Assembly: GCA_029232285.1 (NCBI GenBank)
Contig: JAOXFI010000017.1
Coordinates: forward strand, 1 to 64,000
Source of the DNA: Agmasoma carcini (nom. nud.)
Taxonomy: Eukaryota > Microsporidia > Thelohaniidae
Reading direction: 5' to 3'
DNA length: 64,000 nucleotides
Part shown: piece after piece, positions 38,756-49,200 of the stretch
Numbering within the stretch: the stretch's first letter is position 1
Layout of the letters: the number at the start of each line of letters is the position of its first letter
The notes under the pieces: model-generated
Databases searched by the model: none
What the model saw: only the letters and a program-made list of their open reading frames with translations
Told to the model about the DNA's origin: nothing
Position numbers and translations under genes: made by a program

Positions 38756-39097
38756 TTAATTATAAATCTTTAAAATTGAATTCTCAATTTCATATTCTTG
38801 ATGACAATCATAGCAAGACAATGAACCATTCACAACATCACATCCATACATAAAATCTAACATCTTTTCACTGTTTCTGTTCTCTAGAAAGTCATATGCA
38901 TCTGCTTCACAAATATCTGTTACTTTTGAAAAACTTTCAACCAAATCTAGCATAAAATCTTGTTGTTCACGCAATTCTTCAAAGCCAACAATATATTTAG
39001 GCTTTTCTACTGTTTTAACATCCACTGGATTCAATTTTTTAAGATTTTCTGAGTCACACTTAACACATTTTAAAATAGTACACAAAAATGGAGTCAT
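38756..39097 (-). CDS. TRM112: Trm112, methyltransferase activator, 113 aa
   Basis: A zinc-ribbon partner that stabilises several methyltransferases acting on tRNA, rRNA and release factor (Trm9, Trm11, Bud23, Mtq2). The two Cys pairs are C11/C14 (LKCVKC) and C95/C98 (LSCYDC). The end HQEYEIENSILKIYN matches the family's CGHxYxIxNGIPNxL tail. The helical central domain (ELREQQDFMLDLVESFSKV) fits. The frame runs 25 codons further upstream into a hydrophobic stretch that Trm112 lacks, so the ATG at 39097 is preferred; its upstream AAATATTTTTT is a weaker version of the signal. Confidence 0.82.
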   Translation of the reverse strand: MTPFLCTILKCVKCDSENLKKLNPVDVKTVEKPKYIVGFEELREQQDFMLDLVESFSKVTDICEADAYDFLENRNSEKMLDFMYGCDVVNGSLSCYDCHQEYEIENSILKIYN

Positions 39098-39506
39098 GCA
39101 TAAAAAATATTTTTTTAATAAAATAAAATTCTTGCATAAAAAAATAAATATTAGGAAAGACTGGTAGAACATTCCATATAGATTTTAAATAGAGCAAATA
39201 AGCATTTATTCATTTTATTTAGTATTGTTAATCATATATGATATTCTATTGTATCGTAAGTGGTATAAGGCTTTTATTTCAAAATCCATTTTACTGGATT
39301 TATGGATTAAAGCCATCGCCTAAATATACTTTTAAATGATATTAACTAATATTTAATGATCTGATCAAACATAAGTTTTCTTTATATATTATTAAGCTAT
39401 AAATATGATAACATTTGTTTCACCTAAGTTTTACACATTCTGCTGAATCTTATGAAACAATTTCTTTATTCAATACAATAAAAGAAGCCACAATAAAAAT
39501 TTTTCC
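39098..39506. other. divergent intergenic region between TRM112 and the WD-repeat gene
   Basis: No gene is seen. An AAAAATTTTTCC string at its right edge is the start-proximal signal of the 1068-aa gene. Confidence 0.5.
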
Positions 39507-42500
39507 ATGGATGAAAAGTATATTAAAGAGATGTGCTTATTAGTTTCTGGATGTGAGAGTAACATCGGAATAACAAAAGCACAAGCATTGGACCTTCTTT
39601 TACAGTCAATAGAAGGCAAAGAAATACCTGAAAGGATTAGATCTATATCCCATAACCAAAAAGATTGGAAACTACAAAATACATATTCATATCAACTCTA
39701 TGCTGAAATATTCGGGCATAACGGAGTCGCCGAACGTTTCTGCTTCGATCATAGTTCAAAATTTGCATTTTCTGGAAGCGCAGATGGTCTAGTCAAGCTC
39801 TGGGATGTTGAGAACGGCATGTTAATACACACATTCTATAAACATGAAGCCTTAGTTAATGACATATGCATCAGTTCAGATGGTAAAATAATGGTATCAG
39901 TAGATTATAAAGGGTGTGTCAATGTATGGTCTTTAGATGATCTAAAATTGAAGCACAGCATGCCTTTTGAGGCTGAAATCATATTTTGTGAATTCTTCTA
40001 TCCAGAAAGAACTATAAATAAAGCTTCAGGAAAGAATAAGAGAAAGATTGTATCAGAAAGTGACATTATTTGGGATGAAAATGTGTACAATGTTGCCATA
40101 GTCTTATCTAACGGTGTTGTATGTTCTTTAAAATTTGATTGTGACAAGCTAGAGGTTCACTGTCGAAATGAGTTCTTGAAGGGCAATGAAATACAATCAA
40201 TTTGTGTTACGGAAGCAGGACGTTTCCTCATATGTGGTGGTTCTTGGGGATTTGCACTTGTCTATGATACACATGACCTGGAGAACATAATAGTTCTTGA
40301 AGAATATGGAATTGAGGCACTTTGTGCTGCTAAAAATGGTCTTAAATTTGCAGCATCTTCTGGCACACAAATTATAATATTTACATTCCTTCCTGAGGGT
40401 GATTATTCATATTCAAACTATAGAAGGAGGAAGGAATTATCAGATCACGGATGCTGGAGAAAGTTGTTTTTCAAGGTTAGTGAGTCTGAGGAGGATGTTT
40501 ATGTGGAGAGGATGTCGTTCTTACCCTCTATGTTACTAATTTCGATGTGCACTGATGGTAAGATAAGGATATTTGATGATAATAATTTATTGTTCTCCCT
40601 TGAGCATGAATCAGGTACGATTTATTCCCACCCTAAAGAAAATGTATTTGTAGTGATAGGTCAATATATAACTATTTTTACTATTGATACAGGGACAGAA
40701 GAATTTATATTTGATAATACTAGGAAGGTTCATTATGTGAAGACAGGAAATAGAATTAATAGGCTTAGAAAGATTTATTCAGAATTGATTATTTTTAATT
40801 TGAATGATTGTCAATTTAGTCCTAATGGTGAATATTTTGTTACTACAGACGACAGGGGTGCCTTTAGGCTGTATTCTATAAGAAATCCAATATCATGTCC
40901 AATAGAACAATTTTTCTATTCAGATTTCAATAAAAAGAAGAAGATTGATTTTTCAGTTACTGTAGACTCAACGTTTAAAGTTAATCAAAACTGGAAAAAG
41001 ATGGATTATTATATTACTAGTGTTGATAAGAGGGAGGTAATAAGTATTGAAGATGTTGGAATGCTATTTTTTATCAAAGATAAAAAGAAATATGATGAAT
41101 TTATTAAGATGTTTTCTCTTTCTGAAGGAATTGATTATGATGATGATGAAACATCTGAAATAACTTCTGGAGATCTTCACACTGAAGCTACAACCACTAT
41201 TTCTTCAACTAGATCTGGGAGTGGTTCATATAGTCAGGATGAGGATGTTGATACACGTCAAAGACAAACATTGAATTCTTCATTGATCAGAAAAGCACTT
41301 GGAGAAGAATTAGATGATGATCATAGTTCAGCCAGATCAATAACAGGAAGAAGAATACCAAATTTTGGAATAAACAGAAGAAGAATAAATAATACACCAA
41401 ATACTAGCCGTAGGGGACATAGAAATTCAAGGCTTATAGTTGACAGTGAAGAAGATGAATCTGAAAGCAGAACGGCTCGCTCAATATCAGGCAGAAGGAT
41501 ATTTAATGCTAGGTCAACTCTATATAATAGCAGTAATGATGAAGAAAGTAATGTTGAATATATTAATAATGAAGATAGTGAGATTGAAGTAAAATCAGGA
41601 CGATCGGTGTCAGGAAGAAAAGTTACACAATTTAATACGAGCCAAAGGAATAGAATTTTAGTCATAAAGTCTACGGATGACGAAGATGGTGATTTAGTTG
41701 AGACAGCAACTATTCGTTCAATATCAGGAAGAAGGGTGCCTGATTTTAGATTAGGTCGTAAGGAACATGAAATTGATTTAGAACAATCATCTATGAGTAG
41801 TAAAAGGGTTAGAAATATTGTGTCATCATCAACAGAGAAGGATATAAGTTCCGAGACATCATTAACAGAAAAAGATGTAAGTTCTGATACACAATCAAAT
41901 GATAAGAAGAATAATGCTATGTCATCAGCAGATAAGAAAAGGGTTGTTATTTCATCAAGTTTATCTGACAGTAGTAGTTCATCAAGGAGAAAAAGAGTAG
42001 ATATTTTGAAAGGATTTGGTATTGACAAGGTTGATGAGAAGGATAGGGAGGTCTATGCAAGGAATTGGTTGTCCGATTGTTTAATGTATGAAGGTGATAA
42101 AGTTTATTTTGATGACGAAGCATATGAATTATTTATCAAGCTTGATTCAAGAATTAAAGTTGATCCTCGTCCATCCACTGGTGAATATGTTATAACACAA
42201 CTTAAGTATTGTTTTATAGGTGATATTCCATTTATTGATGTGATTTTAAATAATAAGTTTAGAGTTAAGTTTTATGAATATAAGACAAGTTTTGGAATAA
42301 TGTGTAGGGTTGAACAGTTAGATCTTAAGGGGCGTGTGCAAGTTTTAAGTAATAATATAGTTTCATCTATGTCGAACATAACCAGTACTAAAGGGTTATC
42401 TGTTAAGATCAATGGAGTTTGGCATTATAGGTCTACACTTGTGATCAGTAGTGGGTATGATTGTAGACATTATTTGTATTTATTTGATTATACGTGGGCA

Positions 42501-42713
42501 CATAAAAGTCTTTTTATTTATGGAAAATATGCTGGTAAAATGATTAAAAGACACACACTTACAACCATAAGAGACAAGATTGAGCATGATCTATACAAGT
42601 CGAAGGATGAAATATTGAATGATATTAAAGTTATGAAGTATTGGATATTGATAGAGGCTAATGAAGATACTAAAAAATATGTTAAAAATATAGAAAAGGT
42701 AATTAAGAAGTAA
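39507..42713 (+). CDS. BRWD/PHIP-like WD40 protein with RSxSGR repeats, 1068 aa
   Basis: An N-terminal helical region (1-60) is followed by an eight-blade WD40 region (about 68-480), whose first blades read FGHNGVAERFCFDHSSKFAFSGSADGLVKLWDV and VNDICISSDGKIMVSVDYKG. This resembles the start of BRWD/PHIP proteins, where GHxxxVYCxxFDxxGxxIxTGSDDxLVKIW is typical. A Ser/Asp/Glu-rich disordered region (about 550-840) contains four RSxSGR motifs at R610, R658, R699 and R737. The C-terminus (NWLSDCLMYEGDKVYFDDEAYELFIK, then a CRVEQLDL segment) recalls the region before the BRWD bromodomains, which themselves are absent. BRWD proteins bind chromatin. A plain WD40 scaffold cannot be excluded. Confidence 0.6.
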   Translation: MDEKYIKEMCLLVSGCESNIGITKAQALDLLLQSIEGKEIPERIRSISHNQKDWKLQNTYSYQLYAEIFGHNGVAERFCFDHSSKFAFSGSADGLVKLWDVENGMLIHTFYKHEALVNDICISSDGKIMVSVDYKGCVNVWSLDDLKLKHSMPFEAEIIFCEFFYPERTINKASGKNKRKIVSESDIIWDENVYNVAIVLSNGVVCSLKFDCDKLEVHCRNEFLKGNEIQSICVTEAGRFLICGGSWGFALVYDTHDLENIIVLEEYGIEALCAAKNGLKFAASSGTQIIIFTFLPEGDYSYSNYRRRKELSDHGCWRKLFFKVSESEEDVYVERMSFLPSMLLISMCTDGKIRIFDDNNLLFSLEHESGTIYSHPKENVFVVIGQYITIFTIDTGTEEFIFDNTRKVHYVKTGNRINRLRKIYSELIIFNLNDCQFSPNGEYFVTTDDRGAFRLYSIRNPISCPIEQFFYSDFNKKKKIDFSVTVDSTFKVNQNWKKMDYYITSVDKREVISIEDVGMLFFIKDKKKYDEFIKMFSLSEGIDYDDDETSEITSGDLHTEATTTISSTRSGSGSYSQDEDVDTRQRQTLNSSLIRKALGEELDDDHSSARSITGRRIPNFGINRRRINNTPNTSRRGHRNSRLIVDSEEDESESRTARSISGRRIFNARSTLYNSSNDEESNVEYINNEDSEIEVKSGRSVSGRKVTQFNTSQRNRILVIKSTDDEDGDLVETATIRSISGRRVPDFRLGRKEHEIDLEQSSMSSKRVRNIVSSSTEKDISSETSLTEKDVSSDTQSNDKKNNAMSSADKKRVVISSSLSDSSSSSRRKRVDILKGFGIDKVDEKDREVYARNWLSDCLMYEGDKVYFDDEAYELFIKLDSRIKVDPRPSTGEYVITQLKYCFIGDIPFIDVILNNKFRVKFYEYKTSFGIMCRVEQLDLKGRVQVLSNNIVSSMSNITSTKGLSVKINGVWHYRSTLVISSGYDCRHYLYLFDYTWAHKSLFIYGKYAGKMIKRHTLTTIRDKIEHDLYKSKDEILNDIKVMKYWILIEANEDTKKYVKNIEKVIKK

Positions 42714-43883
42714 AATATTTGTTTTTAGGTGATGGTATTTTATAAATAAAATGTTGATTTTTATTAATATAACTAAAGATAAATAACTGCACTGAAGGTA
42801 AAAATAAAATATAAATGTTTATAATTATTATGTTAATATATTAGCGATTTTTTTGAATTTGCAAAAAGTATACAATATTACTTTTATGGGTAATTATTGG
42901 TTTTCAGATATTAAAAATTGGGGTGAGTAGAATGATTAAAAGAAACAATAATAAATACATTTTTACAATATCGAGAAAATAATAATTTAATAATTAATTT
43001 TTTTTGATGATGATTTGTTTTTCAAGTTACCTAATTTTAATTAATTCGGTTGAGGTAGTAAAAAATATTGTTTTTTTATGTCTATTAAGTTTATAATATC
43101 ACTCCCATCTCTTAAATTATATTTTAAGTAACCTAAAGACTTCAATGGTATAAGTGTTTCATTTCGTTCGTTTGTAAACACTCGATTGTGCTTGATAAAG
43201 AGTGTATATAGTTTGAATTTAAGACAGCACGTGATAAAAAGGATAAACATATGATTATATCAAAATTATTTAGTCTGTACCACATATTTAGATGGTTTTT
43301 CTACAACAATATTCTGTTTCATCATTTATACAGAATATATTTTTCCACTAATTCAACTTACACTATCACAAAAAACCATCAACTCAATATTATTTTTTTG
43401 TTAATTTTAAAGGTTCAAAATAAACCATTCTCTTGTTTTATTCCTTGGAACAACTCACACTCTTTAAGAGCACTCCACCTATGCGTTTTCAGGTATTATC
43501 TACAATTACCGCAGTAAACAAATTTCATTTACACAAAAATACATTTTGTTGGCAACATTCAATACAAAGAATGTAAAAAATATCGACCATTAAAATCATA
43601 TCCAATAGTTGCTCTTTATTATATTTTTAAAAAAAATTGAATTATAAGGTTGACATTATAAATATTCCAAATACAAAATATTATTGAAATGATTTGAAGC
43701 TATTCGTGACGACTAAAGTAAATTAAAATAACAGAAAAGGACTAATATGGACAAAATCAAACGAAGGATTTAATAAAATTACGTAGCAAGTAGGATTTTA
43801 TCATGAAATGAATAGGTATAAATTAGTTATCTTCTCTTGTTGAAAACATTGACATATTACTTCAATGCTTAATACGAAGTATA
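42714..43883. other. AT-rich intergenic DNA with doubtful short ORFs
   Basis: Overlapping opposite-strand ORFs of 70-88 codons meet at about 43250. None has the AAAATTTTT signal or a recognisable sequence. The minus-strand one at 43041-43250 reads most like a protein but is not called. Confidence 0.4.
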
Positions 43884-44256
43884 CAGTACTAAGAAATGGC
43901 CCCAGAAAATATAAATAAAGGACATATTAGAGCCTAATTCTATATCTGTAATATTTTTAAATCTGGTATTCTATATAAACTCTTTTGGTAAATTTTTAAT
44001 TGAACCCAAAAACAGAAAATTGTATTTTATATTATGTATTTGGCTTTTGCTAACATTTTTTCTATTACTCCTTCTCTCATATAATTCACCAGTGTTCTAC
44101 AACATCAGATCATATTTTACTAATTTTTGATATTAAACTTGTTTAGTTTTTAAAAACACTATTTCCTAATCTTTGACTAAAATGAGCAAATAGATGTTCT
44201 ATAGTGTTGAGGTCTAGGCTATGTGATGGTTATTCTAATACCTCAGTGTTCATATT

Positions 44257-44463
44257 GTCGTAGAGGGTGGTCCTAAAGCCTTTATCATTATATACTTAGT
44301 AGTAATAACTTTATTAATGTTATGCGTTCTCTCCCGCGGTACTGATTTTTTCTACTGATGATCTATTGAAGGTAAACCTTTGATAATTTTTAATATGAAA
44401 ATATTATTTCGTTATAACCGACAACCTTAATAGTAGATTATCAGATACAACCAACAGGGTACT
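44257..44463. mobile_element. 207-bp insertion with 5-bp target duplication inside family B copy 2
   Basis: Compared with family B copy 1, this copy has extra sequence between ATATT (44252-44256) and a second ATATT (44464-44468). The insert starts GTCGTAGAGGGTGG and ends CCAACAGGGTACT. It is slightly richer in G and C than the host and codes for nothing visible. The 5-bp duplication is typical of LTR retroelements, so a solo LTR is possible, although the ends are not a clean TG...CA. Confidence 0.55.
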
Positions 44464-44624
44464 ATATTTAAAAAATTCAAATACCATCTTATTTTTATGC
44501 TTTGGAACATTGCCATGTTGGAATTGAAATATTCACACATTCTCGTTTCAATAACTGCTCAATATTTGAGTATAATATGGTGCATTTGAGGTATATTTTA
44601 AAACAATAAATTTTAACACTATTT

Positions 44625-44810
44625 CTACTCATACAACCCCAAACAAATATTTTCTTTTTTACCAAATCTTACAGCTTTATTTATAAGCGTTAATTTTGCT
44701 TCTTCAATCCACACCTTTTGCCTCTTAGAGTCATTATAAATGTTAAAGAAACGTTCATCAAAAACATCATCACAAGCAGTGTTTACTTCCAAATAGTCAC
44801 TATTTTGCAA
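44625..44810 (-). pseudogene. Tc1/mariner transposase fragment (family B copy 2)
   Basis: A 61-aa open stretch contains NDSKRQKVWIEEA and LINKAVRFGKKEN, matching the equivalent segment of copy 1. Confidence 0.65.
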
Positions 44811-45454
44811 CTCTTAGTGTGTTAATTATTTGTAGATAAAAACATCTGAAGTGATTTTTCTTTAAGAAAAGACGTCTACTTTCATCACAGATACCCACCA
44901 TTCGATTCGTTTTAAACATTTTTGATATTTCGGCATGTGTTGTAGTAGTTTTATTGATTTTTAATTAATTTTATATTGCTGTATTAATAAATTTCTTACT
45001 ACCTTTCTTTTATCTTCTTCATCATTCTTATGTTCTCTAACGTGATCTTGGACGGTAATTTTTTAGTCGGTTTTACAATGATTTTACGTATCGGAAACTT
45101 TATATAAAATACCTAGAAATTTTGAACTTTGTCGAATTCAGAAACGTGTTTACAGCTTAATGTATTTGTTTTATGTTTTTTATTTATAGATTAGTCCGTA
45201 GGAAAAATGTAATATTTTTTATTGTTTTAATTAAAAAAATTATCAAATGTGCGATTTGAAAATATTACTGATCTAAATATACGATCAGACTCTAATTATT
45301 TAAATTTAATATTTTTTTGGAGTACCCGTTTTATTGAAGTATTTTATTATGATAACATCTTTTCAGCAAAAAATATAAACACAAAAACCAAAATATTTAA
45401 CTTATTATTTTAAGGGAATATTCTGTTTCTCCAGCATTGTGTTATAATTAATTT

Positions 45455-46402
45455 CTAATAATGATAATACCTTCTCTCTATAACATAATAATTATTATAA
45501 AAATGTTCATAATCATTAACATTAAATTGTCTAATCAAATCATCAGCTATTTTTATACCATCATAATACGATAAAATCTCATCATTTTTCAAAATTATAT
45601 GACAAACTTTTGATCTTAAATATTTTGAAAAATCTTTATATTCGTCACCTAATGAAATTATAAAAGCTCTTATGTTTTGATGTTGAGATTGAAAGATAAG
45701 AAACTCACCATCATATAAAAACCTATTCTTAAGACTTTCATAGTTAACATTGCACTTAAGCTTTCTTACGTGTCTGTTAAGTTCTACAGATAAATCAACT
45801 GATACCAAATTATTGTATTGAAACCACAAACTGTTTTCAGAATAGTCCAAAGTTTCACTCATCATGTTGCTTTTGCTGTCAAAGCTAAGTTTAGGTCCAA
45901 CCATTTCAATTTTATTGATCAGCTCATAAGTTCTTTTGATGAAGTATTCAATCTCACCTTTAATTCTTTCAATAGGTTTTTTTGAAGGATCATCCTCTAA
46001 GTAAATATCTTGTGATTTTTCTATTCCTTCTTTAAATCTTGTTTTGAACTGCTGAAGGAAGTCTTTTAGTTCACCATTGAAGTTCTTGTCAGTATTTAAT
46101 TTACGTTTTAATTCTTTGTTTACAACAGTTATAAATGTTTGCTTTAGCTTTATCAGAACTCTTATCGTTTCTTTTAAAGTATCTGATTGTATCACATCAT
46201 CTAATTTTACATTTTCTAGTCCTATCATTTCTTCTAATACTTTTTCATTTAAAATAAGTTGTGCTTCCTCTAAGCTTAGATTGTTCCATACAAGCCTCAT
46301 TAGTTTTCTACGAGTCAACCTTGAGCAATCCTTAAGGGATGGTTCTAAATATCTATACAATCTTGCAAACTTTTCAAATCCTGAATATGAAAAGACTTCC
46401 AT
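45455..46402 (-). CDS. hypothetical helical protein, 315 aa
   Basis: I do not recognise the family. The N-terminal two thirds are helical and charged (ETIRVLIKLKQTFITVVNKELKRKLN), with a likely coiled coil. The last third has a more mixed pattern ending in a Tyr-rich tail (EHFYNNYYVIERRYYHY). No membrane segment or signal peptide is seen. An AAATTTTTTATTTT stretch and A/T runs precede the ATG, so it is probably a real gene. Confidence 0.65.
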   Translation of the reverse strand: MEVFSYSGFEKFARLYRYLEPSLKDCSRLTRRKLMRLVWNNLSLEEAQLILNEKVLEEMIGLENVKLDDVIQSDTLKETIRVLIKLKQTFITVVNKELKRKLNTDKNFNGELKDFLQQFKTRFKEGIEKSQDIYLEDDPSKKPIERIKGEIEYFIKRTYELINKIEMVGPKLSFDSKSNMMSETLDYSENSLWFQYNNLVSVDLSVELNRHVRKLKCNVNYESLKNRFLYDGEFLIFQSQHQNIRAFIISLGDEYKDFSKYLRSKVCHIILKNDEILSYYDGIKIADDLIRQFNVNDYEHFYNNYYVIERRYYHY

Positions 46403-46472
46403 AATTTTTTTTAAAATAAAAAATTTATGTAAATTATTAGAAGTAAAAAGTTATTATAAATATTTTTTTATG

Positions 46473-46610
46473 TTACACTTCATTAGAATCTTCATCAATT
46501 TTATAAATTATTGTTGATTTTAACTCTTCTATATCATTTTCAGAAGGATTTGATACGTTAGTAATAAATTCTTCTTTTTTCTTACTTGTCCAATTCAGAC
46601 CTCTACGCAT
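46473..46610 (-). CDS. possible small protein, 45 aa
   Basis: A short ORF starts MRRGLNWTSKKKEEF and ends in an acidic tail (KIDEDSNEV). It lies 70 bp upstream of the 315-aa gene on the same strand, a normal spacing here. Only a weak AAAATTTC string precedes it. It could be a genuine small gene, the remains of one, or chance. Confidence 0.25.
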   Translation of the reverse strand: MRRGLNWTSKKKEEFITNVSNPSENDIEELKSTIIYKIDEDSNEV

Positions 46611-46939
46611 GAAAATGTTTGAAATTTTATTTTTAAGGAATTTGCATAAATATTATTCATCATAGCATAAAATTATTAGATAATATTTTATGCATTTGTT
46701 ATAAAAATAATTTAAAGGTTAATCAGTTTTTATAAATATTTCACCAAATCCTTTCTCTTCTATATTCCAGAAAAATACTTTAAAAGTCTTTTTAAATGCG
46801 TTAGTCTTAATATAGAATTTATTTAGTATTTTATTCCAGTTATTTTATAATTGTAAAATATAAACAAATACATAAAAATGTTTATAAATATTAATATTAT
46901 TCTTTGATTATTTATCTACCAAAATTTATATATTATGAA
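46611..46939. other. AT-rich intergenic DNA before tRNA-Arg
   Basis: No ORF or repeat stands out. Confidence 0.5.
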
Positions 46940-47012
46940 GCTCGTGTGGCCTAATGGTTAGGGCGTCCCTCTCCTAAAGGGAAGACTGCGAGTTCGAGTC
47001 TCGCCACGGGTG
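46940..47012 (+). tRNA. tRNA-Arg (anticodon CCT)
   Basis: A full cloverleaf. The acceptor stem GCTCGTG (46940-46946) pairs with CACGGGT (47005-47011) with two G-U type pairs. The D arm is GCCT-AATGGTTA-GGGC. The anticodon stem TCCCT/AGGGA holds the loop CTCCTAA with anticodon CCT at 46973-46975. The T arm is GCGAG-TTCGAGT-CTCGC. The discriminator is G. CCA is not encoded and no intron is present. Confidence 0.95.
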
Positions 47013-47449
47013 TTCTTTATTTTTCAAATTATAAATTTTTTTCTGTTATTGAAACTAGTTGTAAAAATTAATTTTTCGATCATGTGCAAAATTTAGCACT
47101 CCAAATAAATCAAAATCTTAAATTTTTTTTTTGCTTTAATAAAAAATATATTTCTATTCTTTAAAGGAGAATTATATGTTATGAAAGGCTTGAAGTTGAT
47201 ATAATTTTGTCAGAATTATAATAAATAGAGGCTTTAATGGTGATGTAATAATCACAGATTCCAAAAATTTATAAGTTATGTCTGTATTAGGAAAGAAAGT
47301 TTATTGAGAATTTTGTTCTAGAATTACAACAATTCTAAAAATAATCGTAAAATTTGCTGTGAGAAAATGATTGGGTCTCATTAGGTATAGTAAACATACT
47401 TAATGTTTTAGATGTAAACCCCATCAGATTCCTGTTTTAATTAATTGGA
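47013..47449. other. AT-rich DNA leading into transposon relics
   Basis: Nothing certain is recognised. It may contain the eroded 5' part of the Merlin relic that follows. Confidence 0.45.
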
Positions 47450-47760
47450 TGGGAATGGTAAAATGGTTCATATCGAAGAGACTATGTTAAATTATAAATG
47501 TAAGTCTTATCGTTGGTGATGAACAATGTATAAGAGTTCTGTTACCTATATAATTGAATTTCCATGCGTTTATCAATTCTCATGTTATAATAAATAAAGA
47601 TGGGGTTATTTTTAATAACTGTTAGTCATAAATACAAATATTAATAAGGAAACGCGTGTACATACTCGAGTTTTAGAATATTTTAAAATCAAGAGATACA
47701 TAAAGGGTGGGATAGGTGTAATGTTAATAAAAAGACGAGAATTTGGTTTTAATTGGAGAA
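47450..47760 (+). pseudogene. Merlin transposase relic
   Basis: VHIEETMLNYKCKSYR (from about 47466) matches the first catalytic block of IS1595/ISXO2-like transposases (VQIDExxxxxxKxxRG). About 170 bp on, NKETRVHTRVLEYFKIKRYIK matches the last block (xxxTGVHTQxxExxxxxxK). Stops lie between them. Terminal repeats were not found. Confidence 0.7.
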
Positions 47761-47990
47761 ATTAAATTGTTTTATTAATGGGTTGCTTAAATATAATTAA
47801 ATTGGTTAATTATTCATTTTTTTATATATTTAAAGACAAATAAAATTTATATTAATCTGTTGATCATAAAAAAATTAAATTAACTGTTTTGAAATGTGTA
47901 AAAAATTGAATTGAGCACTTAATAATGATTTACTACATGGATTGAACATTTGATTTTAAAGGATATAAATATTTGATTTATTTTTACATA

Positions 47991-48865
47991 CAGGGTTGAT
48001 AAAGAAACTTATATTAATGATTTTTATATTTTTTATACATCTTTGATCTGTATTGAATATTTTGAATAAATAATTTAATTTCTTTGTTTAAAAAAAGTGC
48101 ATGCGAAAAATCCTCATCATTTCATTATTTAAAACCCGTAAAACAAAATACCCATGCCTAGAACATTTCTTGAGAAAGCGGCTTTGGGATACTTAAATGA
48201 AAAGGTAGAAGCTATAATATTTTCTGATTAATTGAGATTTAACCTTTACCAGCCAGATATTAGTAATTTTGTTTAGGGAAAGGAGGGTAAAAGGTTAAAT
48301 CCTAAGTATGTTCTCTCTTCTATAAAACATGGTGATCGATAATTATGATATTGAATGGTATAATCTAATTATATTTTATTATTAAACAGAGCTGCATATA
48401 ATATATTATTTTCAAATCTTGAAGAGTCGGCGGGTATGATGAGACTTTCACTTTTTACTTTTAGTATGATAATGCATCTTGCCACACCGCGTCTATGATC
48501 AAAAGGTTTATTGGAACGAAAAAGGGAATGTGTTGCCTTGGTTATCTCAGTCATCTGATCTAAATCCTATCGAGCATATTTGGACATATATTAAGCGTAA
48601 ATCAATAATTAGGGTTCTTTAAAAGAGATGAATTGAAATTAAAAACATATGAAACATGGTATGATCTTGACCCTTGATCATTAAAAAGCAATTTTGACAA
48701 CTATAGGGCTAAAATGAAACATTTTGATTATTAAATTTAGGGTATGACTTTTTTTCTTTTCAAAATATATTATAATAAAAATATAGCATGTTTTAAATGT
48801 ATTGTTTTATATATTTATCACTCTTAAATATCAAATTAAATATTATTCATTTTTTTAAAACCCTG
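47991..48865 (+). mobile_element. Tc1-like element, family C, 875 bp
   Basis: It starts CAGGGTTGATAAA and ends TTTAAAACCCTG between TA dinucleotides (47989-47990 and 48866-48867). The C-terminal transposase can be read from about 48440. YDNASCHTASMIKRF is the second Asp block, SQSSDLNPIEHIWTYIKRKS is the final catalytic Glu block, and the end reads TYETWYDL. The N-terminal half is largely lost, so the element is internally deleted. Confidence 0.85.
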
Positions 48866-48867
48866 TA

Positions 48868-49198
48868 CTTAGATTTAATTTTATAAATTTCAACAATATA
48901 ACCATCTTATAAGTACAAGCAGGCTAATGGTTGTAATTTTAAATATATTAATCATTGTAAAATTATTATTTAGAAATATGAATATATCTAAATCAAAAAT
49001 TCAATATTTGATTATAAAAATGATCTGGTAAGAAATAGCCAATGAAGTTTGTAAAAAAATATCATAAATTAAATATTTTTATTAAAACATTGTATATTAT
49101 ATTTTAGTAGTGATTATATCAGTATATGTAACATTAATTTTATTTAACTTAGTATCACTACAAAGTATGAATATTTGATTAAGACTAATGTGATATAA
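48868..49198. other. AT-rich DNA, nothing recognised
   Basis: No coding or structural signal was seen before the 10-bp minisatellite. Confidence 0.5.
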
Positions 49199-49200
49199 TG

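Larger units (their letters stand above)
43884..45345 (-). mobile_element. Tc1/mariner element, family B copy 2, about 1.46 kb
   Basis: The left end reads CAGTACTAAGAAATGGCCCC after TA (43882-43883). The right end, reverse-complemented, reads ATACTTCAATAAAACGGGTA, an eroded match to the family B terminus. The body aligns with the copy at 25.4 kb throughout, including the SPDLNP-like region and the NDSKRQKVWIEEA block, but it carries an extra 207-bp insertion. The transposase is on the minus strand and inactive. The right boundary is approximate. Confidence 0.8.

Noticed and set aside
41321..42028. 235-codon minus-strand ORF inside the BRWD-like gene
   Set aside because: It is the mirror of the Ser/Asp-rich coding region on the other strand; its Leu/Ser-rich composition is the expected shadow.
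43041..43517. Opposite-strand ORFs of 69 and 88 codons
   Set aside because: No start signal and no family resemblance. The minus-strand frame looks somewhat protein-like at its C-terminus but lies beside degraded sequence, so I left it uncalled.
48369..48554. 61-codon minus-strand ORF
   Set aside because: It is the antisense of the Tc1 transposase block containing DNASCHTA and SSDLNPIEHIW on the plus strand.
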